Shown: in pieces, positions 11,143-20,491 of the stretch | How the letters are laid out: every line of letters begins with the position of its first letter | Numbering within the stretch: the first letter of the stretch is position 1 | Source of the DNA: Myrica gale | Taxonomy: Eukaryota; Streptophyta; Magnoliopsida; Fagales; Myricaceae | Direction of reading: 5' to 3' | NCBI GenBank assembly: GCA_963930655.1 | Contig: OZ005610.1 | Coordinates: forward strand, 22,513,001 to 22,577,000 | DNA: 64,000 nucleotides | Notes under the pieces: generated by a model | Told to the model about the DNA's origin: nothing | Databases searched by the model: none | What the model saw: the letters and a program-made list of their open reading frames with translations, nothing else | Program-made: the position numbers and the translations under genes

Positions 11143-12203
11143 AGAATATCTAAGCATTTGATCACCACCTTATGGACGCTGTTTAGAATTTCAAACTAGA
11201 GTGTTTACTTGAACTAAAATTTTGATTTGGACAAGGATCGATTGAAATAGAATGATTGCTATGCAAACTACGAAGACTTTTGAGATAGGAAACTATTGGA
11301 TAAAGTGATGTGTCAATATCCTAATGCATAGGAGTACGTACTTACCCTTATAACTTTTTTCAGACTTTTTAAGTGAACTATTAGATTGAGTGGAATGTTA
11401 TTTTGTGTCGATAGGTGAGTTCTGAACCTAAAAAGTTACCGTTTACGTGCAGAGGAATCAGTGTTTAATTATCATGGGTTAATTAAAAATTTTCAAAACT
11501 CTTATGTAACTAATCTTGAAACCTATAAGTCGGCCATATTATTTTGGTTTCTCTCGAAGTATGGAAGAGCCATTAAACATTGTGTACTAGTCTTTGTAAA
11601 TAGGGAGGCTAGCTTTTGAATAAAGCCATGTGTTGTCATGATAATGTACAAGACTTATCTTTCGAAGTTTTTATAATTTTTGTTCAAAGGTCTTGATTAT
11701 TTGTAAGGATGCATGAAGCCAATAGTTGCAGTGATTCGTAGATTGTGGACCTAAAGGTAGGTAAGATACGATGGTTTGTTTTGCAATGTACCAAGAGAAC
11801 CAATTCATGTCAAGGTCATGAATACATGATCATATTAGTTGAAAAAAACCCAAAGACAATACCTTCTTTATATGAAAATCTAATTGGAATAGAGAAATTT
11901 TCAGGAAAATGTACATATTTTGAAACTATATCCCTATTTACAATATGTCCTCTAAACAATTATTTTTAACACATTATTACATTAATATACACTGTCAAAT
12001 TACGTATATTTATGATTTACGATGCACAACAGAAGTTACTAATTATATCTAACTATTGGATTGTAGTAGTGACCCATTTTTCTTCTAAAATAATCATGGG
12101 AGAATACAAGATAAATAAATATTGATCACATTAATTAGGACTAACCTTTTTTTCTAAGCAAAAGGGGGAGGGGAAAAACCAATATTAGCAACCCTCCTGG
12201 ACA

Positions 12204-12996
12204 CAGTGACGGAACCAGGACTCAAGTTGATAGGGGGAAAGTACTCCTAAGGCGAAATGACAAAAAAATTCATACGTATATAATGCAAAAAGTGTCTTAG
12301 AGTTAAAATATCAATATAATCTCGTTCCTGCAATGTCAAATGTTTGCTCACAGTGGCAGAGCTAGGAATTTATCTTTGGGGACCAAAATAATATTATGAT
12401 GTTTATTTTTATTTTTATATTATATGCTTTACTATACGTAAAATATGAAAAAGTTTTGTATAAATACAATTCAGATTGTGAAAAACATTCTCAAAGATTT
12501 TTCTTAAATTAAGAATATATAGCACGAGTTTATATTAGTTAAAAATTGAGTATGCTAAAGACACGGTAGAGATATTACAAATAAATACATTGTAGAGATA
12601 ATACAAAAATATATATAAATAAAAAAGAGTTTAAAAATACTAAAAGAGAAGAAAACACTCATATTCTCTAATTTTTAAAATTTCAGAACCTTTTAATATT
12701 CAAAAGTTAGAGTTTTAATAAAAAAAATTATAGAATTTTGAAGATTTAAGTTGAATCTCGAATTTTTTTAGTCCTATCAAATGTGTTTTTAAATTTTGTA
12801 CAAGTGATAGGCTATTGTTAAATATTCAAGGCCAAAATTTGTATTTCAAATTCCTAAGAGGCTAAAACATAGTTTGAGGGGACATTTTTGAAAATTTGAG
12901 AGGGGGGCAAGAATATATTTTGTCAAAAAATAGCATATGGGCAAAGGGGGAGGGGGCAATTTTCAAAATCTTTGGGGGGCCACACCTCCGCCACTG
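12204..12996. mobile_element. Non-autonomous hAT element, 'CAGTGGCGGA' family
   Basis: The ends are CAGTGACGGAACCAGG (left) and CACCTCCGCCACTG (right), inverted versions of one another. The flanks CCTGGACA and CATGGACG match at 6 of 8 positions, a decayed 8 bp target duplication. Internal AAGTGTCTTAGAGTTAAAATATC matches the reverse of the right ends of the elements at 40344-41702 and 46274-47488. A second, nested terminus (CAGTGGCAGAGCTAGG) begins at 12351. There is no coding sequence. Confidence 0.7.
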
Positions 12997-13014
12997 CATG
13001 GACGTGACCGTATA

Positions 13015-13255
13015 AGTATCACCTCTCGCAACAAAATGTTCGGTTTGAGCCATAACTAGGTACTGCCTATTGGGCGAGCCCGTCACTACAATACCAGTAA
13101 GACCACCAACCAGTCTAAGTCAATCCACTAGGCCCAAAGTCAAGCTTTACTTTCGCAAGTGATTTCAACTTATGTTCGGACTCGAACTCCTAACCTTAGA
13201 GCTAGTAAATTAGTGGATGGTATCAACTGGATTACAACCCCGCTGGCAGGACCAA
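13015..13255 (-). mobile_element. Possible tRNA-derived SINE
   Basis: On the minus strand, AGGAGTTCGAGTCCGAACA resembles an RNA polymerase III B box (GGTTCGANTCC type). About 40-50 bases upstream, TTGTAATCCAGTTGATACC could be a weak A box. The downstream part holds phrases such as GGGCCTAGTGGATTGAC. Length ~240 bp suits a plant SINE. I see no clear poly-T or poly-A tail, so the call is tentative. Confidence 0.4.
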
Positions 13256-13589
13256 CCATTTTTTGTCCAAGCATGTTAAGATGTAGGTATAGGCCGGTGT
13301 TAGACAATTTGATTTCATAAAAAATAGATGAGTATATATATTAGATTTTTCTTCAATCATCTTTGTCAACTAGACCGGTACAAAATGCATGCAGATTCTA
13401 TCAATAGTTATAACGCTTCCTACATATACCGTTTCTCAGCGAAATAGATTTTAGCTTTTTTTGTACTCAATCTAGGCCTAATATTGGTATGATATTATAA
13501 TGGGTAAGTATATGCTATAATTCTTATATGAGAATGTAATCTGATTTGCTCATCATTCTCTGTATTGTGGCTTTATGCTCTTAACGTGC

Positions 13590-14225
13590 TATGTAGAGGT
13601 TGTGTGACAAGAATGTGGCAAATAGAGGGAAGCTCAAAGTGAATCATACTGCTGGATCTAAATCACTTCTTTCCATATACGAGGAAGTGTATGTGTACTT
13701 ATGTTATGTATAACACAATATGTTAATCTTTATTTATTCTCATTGATATTAATGCATATTATAATCATGAGTCGTGTAGCTTGAGGAGGATCGTAACAAG
13801 ATTCAATTTTATAAGCGATCCCACAAGAAGAGAGACTTGGTCACTTGGGTAACTCCGGCATGTGAGGAAAAGTATGTAAGTTATATATAGTCCAAAAGTT
13901 TGTATTTGACTTTGACAAAATAGTGTGTTGCATGACTATTTTCTTATTGTCATCAATTTTTTTCTGGTGAAGAATCAAATGAGCGTTTGCAGAGAGAGAT
14001 CCCTCTATGAAATCAATGACGATAGCTGAGGAGGTGTTCTATGAACGAGCAAGTTGAAAAGTAGAAAAATGGCATGAAGTCTTACAATGAACAATATGAA
14101 GATGTAAAAGAAATAATGAGAGAGATAATGTTGAAGCAAGCTTCTTATGATCAAAAGCTTGCTTATATTATGAGTCAAACACTCATCCCTGTGAAGAGCA
14201 CTAATAGCAGCAACAAGGAATAGAT
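13590..14225 (+). pseudogene. CACTA (En/Spm) transposase-related ORF relic
   Basis: Translated pieces are typical of the plant transposase family associated with En/Spm elements (Transposase_24 type). Bases ~13603-13689 give NVANRGKLKVNHTAGSKSLL, and ~13783-13873 give EEDRNKIQFYKRSHKKRDLV then TWVTPACEEKY. An intron-like gap with GT/AG-like edges lies between them. A later Lys/Glu-rich stretch near 14030-14210 is broken by stops. No complete frame survives. Confidence 0.65.
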
Positions 14226-14734
14226 TCAAGTAAGACTTGTATTAATCTTTGCATCTTGATGTTACATGTCAATAGTTGTTGAATTTCCAATCAAATTAAT
14301 TCTATTATTTTCCATCAGTAATTATTAATTAAATTTATATATTTCTTAACATGAGTTTGTCTTCCACAGGTTATTTATGTAGTTTGCGTGATATGTTGGG
14401 TGATGGATGAAAGATCTATGACTGCCTTCACTTGGAAAAATTACTTTTGTAGAGTATTTTTTAAAGTTTCATGATGTGTATTGGCATATGTATATCATTC
14501 AAAGGCTAAATCAAACTAGATTTAATTGTATACATTTGTCACTTTTTGGGTTTTAAAATAGATGTTATATTAAGCTTGTTGTTGCCATTATATTAATTGT
14601 ATGCATTATCTTAGTAACATCGCATGGTTTTTTTACCTTAAAAATTGATTCCCTTCGTGTTTTAATGTACAATTAATTTATGGATGCAACTCATTCATTT
14701 TTAGATTAATGTTTTTAGGCAATAACATAATAAG

Positions 14735-15058
14735 CTACACAAAACAACCACTATTTGCGACATGTCAAAATCGCCAGTGAACCCAGCTATAACGACTATC
14801 ATTATTGGTCACGACTTTAGCAACATATTCTATGCGTCGCTAATACTACTATTTGCGACATGTCCAATTCGTCGATGGTGCTAGCTATATCAACTATCAT
14901 TATTAGTCGCTCAAATGGACTTTAGCGACGTACTCTATTCGTCGCTCAAATAGACTCTAGCGACGTACTCTATTCATCGCTTGTACCACTATTAGCGATT
15001 ACTTTAGCGATGTACTCTATGCGTTGCTAGTACCACTATTTGCGACATGTACAATTCC
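14735..15058. repeat. Degenerate GCGAC-type subterminal repeats
   Basis: Several copies of TTTGCGACATGT, TTTAGCGACGTACTCTAT and TCGTCGCT alternate, including near-tandem blocks of ~90 bp. This pattern is common at CACTA element ends and fits the transposase relic just upstream. The array stops abruptly at ~15058, where peptide copy 3 begins. Confidence 0.6.
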
Positions 15059-15100
15059 GGCTGCAAGTCTTCTCATGCTGTCTCTATCCGATCTCCTTTC
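15059..15100 (-). pseudogene. Truncated copy 3 of the cysteine-rich peptide
   Basis: Only the promoter and the first ~10 codons remain. The block corresponding to the start reads ATCGGATAGAGACAGCATGAGAAG, so the ATG of copies 1 and 2 is lost. The sequence then joins GCGAC-type repeat DNA. The TATA box (15161-15168) and surrounding promoter sequence are still alike. Confidence 0.65.
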
Positions 15101-16104
15101 CTCTATGCTTAATTATCTTTCAGGTGTAGTAATTGCAAACTTAATTAAATAAACGTCCACTATTTATAGTATCCGAGCACTTGATCACGTTCTGGTTTTT
15201 GAGAATTTCAAACAAAAATGTATGTGCACGTACTAGAACTACAGTACATTGGATTTTGACAAGAAGCCATTGAAAAATTATGACTAGTTCGTAAACTACA
15301 AACACTAATTAATTTGAGGTATTGAATTATATGAAGTGATATTGTGTCGTCCTACTTATATAATATATATATATAGGAGTTGCCTTAGCTTATAACTTTT
15401 TTCATGACGTTAATTGGAAGTTTTGGCGATTAGAATGAGTGAAATGTAGTTTTGTTTTGATAATTGGGTACGTAAATTGTCATCATTAAAAGAACTGCGG
15501 GTTAAATTCATATGATTCAGTATTTTATGGGTTAGAGAAATTTTCCCAAAAAATAAGATTCAACGCTAATTGACACCCATAAATAGCCCCCTTGGATCGA
15601 TGTTGTTTTACTTTTCAGCGTGATATCTATGTGAAGAATCTGGCAAAAAGTGTCTTTATTTTACGTTCTTCGCATTGTTTTCTTGCATCTTCTGCTAATT
15701 AAGTACCTTTATTTATGTGAGTGTATCTTGTCATTATATCTCATGTTCCGGATATAAGACTAAATCAGTTTCATGTTAGGATTTCTTTGCAGTTGAATAA
15801 ATCTGATTCAATTAATCTCCTATTTTCTCTTGACATACGTTGAACTTGTTCAGAGTTTAAGTCAAATGCATATCCAAATCATCATAAATAATGATGTAGG
15901 GACAAATGTATTGTGTGTCAGACATATTCATGCAGTGGCTTATATGCTTATAGATATCATAGGGACACTCTCTAATTGGCTTGGTGGTTGTCCACTTGCT
16001 AGAAGTTACTAGATGTTGTAACTCAAGTTGATAAAGGAGTTTTAATTTCTTCTTGGTATGAAGTTTCACTTTGGCATTTGAATTATCTATTTTTGTGATT
16101 ATAG

Positions 16105-16200
16105 TTGAGAGATGTCATTAATCCAAAGCGGCACTTCAAGAAGGGAGATTCAAAATCAAAATCGTTTCCCAAGTATTTCTGGGAAAGTCTACTTGTAATT
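16105..16200 (+). pseudogene. FCF2-like rRNA-processing protein exon fragment
   Basis: After an AG (TTTTTGTGATTATAG) the frame reads LRDVINPKRHFKKGDSKSK then SFPKYF. This closely resembles the conserved core of the Fcf2 pre-rRNA processing domain (DPKRxYKK..K.PKYFQVGTV type). The expected QVGTV that follows is replaced by WESLL; a four-base loss after TTC would explain this. No upstream or downstream exons are visible, so it is an isolated, frameshifted relic inside the DNA interrupting unit 3. Identity rests on my memory of the motif. Confidence 0.55.
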
Positions 16201-16359
16201 TTTTGGAATTAAATAATTATATATGACATATAGGAGCTTAAGTGTATCTGTGTGTTCTCGGATATTTTTGTTCAAAGTAGCACATTGTTTCTGTCTGATA
16301 AAGATAATTTTTTATTTTGGCTGATTTCCTTATAAGTACGTGTATTTCAATTTTTTAGT

Positions 16360-16474
16360 GTTTTTAGTCCTTACTTTTTATATTTTAACTCTTAAGACAT
16401 TTTTTTTTGTATTACGTAATATTTTTTCATTTTTTCTTAGAAGTTTGCCCCCTTTGATTGTATTTATGGCTCCG

Positions 16475-16475
<1 letters not shown>
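16360..16475. mobile_element. Right-end relic of a 'CAGTGGCGGA' hAT element
   Basis: It shares TTTTTAGTCCTTA, ATTTTAACTCTTAAGACATTTT, TTACGTAAT and GGCTCCGCCA with the right ends at 41570-41702 and 47350-47488. The last bases are replaced by a TA microsatellite and no left end was found. Confidence 0.5.
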
Positions 16476-16507
<32 letters not shown>

Positions 16508-16519
16508 CGCGTGATATTG

Positions 16520-16800
16520 GTGTAATAGTACCTTGATAAATGGTATGACCTAAAAATCTTATTTTTGATTGAAATAATTTCATTTTAGGAGCAGATACAA
16601 CTAAACCATTTTGTTCAATGATCTTTTGAAATTTATTCAAATGATACCAATGTTGTTTTATAGATTTAGAAAAGATTAAAACATCATCAATATAAACTAA
16701 AGCAAAAGAAGAATAGAGATTAAATATATCATTCATAATGTTTTGAAATTCAGAGTGTACTCCCTTTTTCGTGAAGTATATATGAAAGAGCCATTGAATT
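16520..16800 (-). pseudogene. Endogenous pararetrovirus reverse transcriptase fragment
   Basis: About 90 codons on the minus strand resemble the reverse transcriptase of Caulimoviridae-type elements. A YIDD catalytic motif is present, followed by the connector ending in an FLGH-type block and a GTITPI stretch. The fragment holds only part of the palm domain. It is cut off at one end by a TA microsatellite and at the other by unit 3 DNA, and has no protease, RNase H or capsid sequence beside it. It is a dead, integrated remnant. A Ty3-type retrotransposon origin is the alternative. Confidence 0.6.
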
Positions 16801-17430
16801 AACATTGTGACTTAATGAGCAAAAAAAAATTAACATTGTGACTCTTTGTAAATGGGGAAGCTTTTGAGGTAGGGGACTATTGAATAACGCCACGTGTGGT
16901 CTCAATTTACAAGTTTCAATTTTACAAATCTTTATTAATTTTTGTAGAAAGTCCTGAATATTATTAATTTGTAAGGGTGATATCTATATATTTTGTAGTG
17001 ATCGGTGAATTGTGGTCCTAAAGGTAGGTCTAGATACAATGGACTTGTTCTACGTACAATGTACCAAATTGGACAACCAATTGATACGGTGAATAAACGA
17101 TCATATATATGGGTTCATCACAACCAAAGAGACTGAGCGCATGCACAAAGACATATTATAATGGATGAATTTTCGTATAATACAAGTTAAAAGAAATCTA
17201 TACCTTACATTCTCGAACTGTCCACTTTATTTACACTGTCTAAACAATCATTTTTTAGACATTACACTCTTAAATTACGTATCAAGAATTTAATATTTGT
17301 AATATACATGGGTTGTTAATATTTAGCTATTAATAATATTGTGTTAGTGACCTATTTTTTCTTCCATTTTAATCATTATAATTGGAGGACCCGAGATAAA
17401 TAACTAATATTGATCATATTACCACGTTCC

Positions 17431-18677
17431 TCAAATATTAATTACTTCAAAATTTTAAATTATATATATATTTAGCACCATAAACTGAGAAAATTAGATT
17501 TAGTTATAAGAAGTCAAGTTTTAAGTTCTTATACGCACCTGTTATAATTTAAATAAAAAAAATTCACCAGTTTAAAAGTTGGCCATTTTATTTATTGAGA
17601 ATGAGTCATCACCGAGTCAAATCAATTATATCTTACCTTCGAATTAAATGAGACATGACTAGATTTTTAAGGTTGTATTTATTATTTTATTAAATCTCTT
17701 ATAAGAACATAGAATAACCCCTCTTATAACTTAATCTTTTCCCCATAAACTACCATAAAATATCATGTACTTTATTACTCTCGACATTAGTCCAACAAAT
17801 TATACGTTTTTAGCATAACTATTTGAAATCAATTTACTTTGTATATATTGTCGGAGCATGTTGTCAATGTTATTAAGGTGGTGTTTGTAACTAAAATTTT
17901 GGTTAAAAAATAATAATAAAATAATTATGAAATAATCTCTTCTCCATTAAAGCATCTCTTTCCATTATAATAAACATAAAAAATTACTTAAATCATCTCT
18001 CTCCCACTCATGGAAAATCATGTAGTAATTTATGTGAAATTCTTTTTTTTAATTATAATTGAGGTTTCGCTTTCGGGCCAAAATTTATATTATGTATTTG
18101 TTTAATTCTCTGCTCTTCATATAGACATTTGAATTGGTTGATGGATGGGCCTGTGGAGATTGCAGACTACTCCTCGGTGGTACGTATGTATTGCCACTTG
18201 GGAAACACACTTGGAGGGGATCGGGATGATTACGGGTAATTAATTTGTCTATTAATTATGTTTTATTGATTAATTTGTATCGCAAGACTAATAAAATATA
18301 TGAAACTGTTGAATATATTGCGGAAATTTTAGTTTTGACTGATTTTATTTTAGGATTTATTCTAAGGATCGATTTTCTGGTAATATTGATTTTCCTTGAC
18401 TCTCTCTTTTTTTTTGGTGAGCATGACTAATCCAATTAGCATTTGCCTTAATTTCTTCAATAGGACTAGGATTTTCAATTGGGAATTGCTATATATTAAG
18501 ACTACGTTACTGAACTATATATATATAATTCAAATCCTGCTTAACAATAAGATTTTTATTTTTATATATAAAAACCAAGCGTTGAAACTAATTTTATCAA
18601 CTAATTATGCTAAATTATAGTAACCCTACTTTTCTCTTTAATTCTGCAAGTCTAGCTAATTGTTCAAATTGGATATA
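17431..18677. other. AT-rich spacer, no gene seen
   Basis: Only short chance frames. A diffuse AT-rich MITE-like stretch around 17870-18050 is the only structure noted. Confidence 0.45.
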
Positions 18678-18682
18678 TATAA

Positions 18683-19219
18683 TGTCAAGTTTCATCGCAA
18701 TACTAATTGGCAATGGGAAGAGGTGACCCAACAGGTATATGAAGCACAAGATTAAATGGTCTCTGATCAATGTGGGACTCTAACACTCTCCCTCACGTGC
18801 AGACCGAATGAACATGATTCATGCACGTGGACAACAATGGGGAACACAAACAAGTGGGTCAAGCCCAGAAATAGTTGGCTCTGATACCATGTTAGAATTT
18901 ACACAATATGTGAAAGGTGAGTCTAACTCAATTCCAAAAGATGCTTGAGGAGTAAGGGATGTCACAACCTTATAAAATAACTAGTTTCTCTAGTAATGTG
19001 AGACTTCCAACACGCCCTCTCACGTGCAAGCCGAATGAACATGATCCATGCACTTGGACAACAATGGGGAACACAAACAAGTGGGCCAAGCCCAGAAATA
19101 GTTGGCTCTGATACCATGTCAAGTTTCATCCCAATATCAATTGGCAATGGGAAGAGGTGGCCCAACAGGTATATGAATCACAAAATTAAATTATCACTAA
19201 TCAATGTGGGACTGTAACA
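18683..19219 (-). mobile_element. Mosaic TRIM retrotransposon: LTR-A / LTR-B / LTR-A
   Basis: Read on the minus strand it is a compact retroelement array. LTR-A spans 19117-19219 (103 bp, TGTTACAGTCCCACATTG..TTGACA). A primer binding site TGGTATCAGAGCC (complement of initiator tRNA-Met) and a ~100 bp internal part follow. LTR-B spans 18890-19012 (123 bp, TGTTGGAAGTCTCACATT..CTAACA), then a second primer site and internal part, then a second LTR-A at 18683-18785. The two LTR-A copies are about 87% alike; LTR-B is clearly different. A 5 bp target duplication TATAA flanks the whole (18678-18682 and 19220-19224). There is no coding capacity. Confidence 0.85.
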
Positions 19220-19224
19220 TATAA

Positions 19225-19389
19225 TATATGTGAAAATGGACAAATTCCTTTTTTCTGCTTTAAAGAACAGCTGGTAACTTTTGTTTTTTCTTGTAAGTAA
19301 AAAGGATGAAGCGGCGCCCCTAAGGTTCACACGTGAGGAAATGTTAGGTAAAGAAAATGTTAATATTTTTGCTGAAACGGCAGTTTAAG

Positions 19390-19421
<32 letters not shown>

Positions 19422-20100
19422 AGCCTATTATACAATGCTGACACAGAGACATTTAATCATATTTTGTTCTTATAAAAATAAAAGGAAAATAATTTATTGT
19501 TAAACTCGCATATATCTATTATTTTCCAATGCTCACAATTTATAATAATCTTCTTAAGACGTCTTTAAAACTGCAACAAAAGTAATAATTAAGGAATCAA
19601 TATATATAATATTTTTCGATAAGAATTAAAGAAGAATTTCCAAAGGACACATAATTTTTATATAATAGTCTTGGACAAGGTTCCATGTTTGATGTCTTCT
19701 CTTCAGGATGGGAATTTTTGTTTTTTTGTTATAAGGGATCACGAGGACTTCGGAATTAACTTCCAAACAAAAAATTCCCTGGCCGACATAATTTAAGACC
19801 ACGTAATAGATTTTAAAAAATTAATAAATCCTTAAAAGAATTATAAATAGAAAATAAAGAATAACTAAAGAGGTAAAGGAAATCACGCGGCCACACCCTT
19901 TACGATTTGGACTATGGGCCGAATCTTTACTAAATGGGTTAACCCATTTTGCATGTGGACCTTCTATAGGACACGGACCCGATTCTGTGCCAACGAATTA
20001 TACCCACTAGTCCGGTCCCAACCAGAATACCAAACCCTCTCCAAACCAACCAAATGAAAACAAAATCTTAGCTCAGGCAAACAGTATTAGCAAAAAAATA
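19225..20100. other. Gene-free DNA upstream of the RING gene
   Basis: AT-rich with a (TA)n run at 19389-19418. The last few hundred bases before 20491 are more GC-balanced and contain CT-rich stretches, and are probably the promoter and 5'UTR of the RING gene. Confidence 0.45.
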
Positions 20101-20491
20101 AACTAATAAACAAAAAGACAAACTTTGGGCGTCAACTATAATCCAACCGTACAAATGGTCATAATTCATCCCAGCCGTTCATCCCATTCATTCAGACAGC
20201 GGTTATTACAAGTTTACAACCTCTCTACCAACAATTCAGTGTCCGAATCCAACGGTTGCAATTGGGAGAGAGAAAAACTAGGTGCTAGAGCAAAATTCAT
20301 TCAGTCATTCTTCAATAGACAGATTTTCTATGGAAAGTATTTTTCCCATCCCAAACGATTTCGGATCCCTGCTCTCTCTCCCTGCTCTAAACATCTCTTC
20401 AAACTGTAAATCCTAGGACGTTCCTACTAAAGCCTTCCTCATCAGAACGGTGCCGGTTGTGGGAATAAGGTTTTCTTAAGGTGTTATTTTC

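Larger units (their letters stand above)
9530..12120. repeat. Tandem unit 2 of the cysteine-rich peptide locus
   Basis: This unit holds the intact peptide gene and matches unit 1 on both sides of it. Its promoter-distal part also matches unit 3: AATACAAGATAAATAAATATTGATCA near 12102 versus the GAGATAAATAACTAATATTGATCA block near 17391. A CACTA-like end (CACTGTCGCTGCAAGAAAT) is inserted at 10329. Confidence 0.7.
15059..17430. repeat. Tandem unit 3, truncated and interrupted
   Basis: The promoter part at 15059-15540 and the distal part at ~16770-17430 match units 1 and 2 (for instance GAAAGAGCCATT and CTAAAGGTAGGT blocks). About 1.2 kb of foreign DNA (~15545-16770) lies between them. Confidence 0.65.

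Noticed and set aside
18877..18889. GGCTCTGATACCA as part of a tRNA gene
   Set aside because: It is the reverse complement of a retrotransposon primer binding site for initiator tRNA-Met, lies between LTRs, and no cloverleaf surrounds it.
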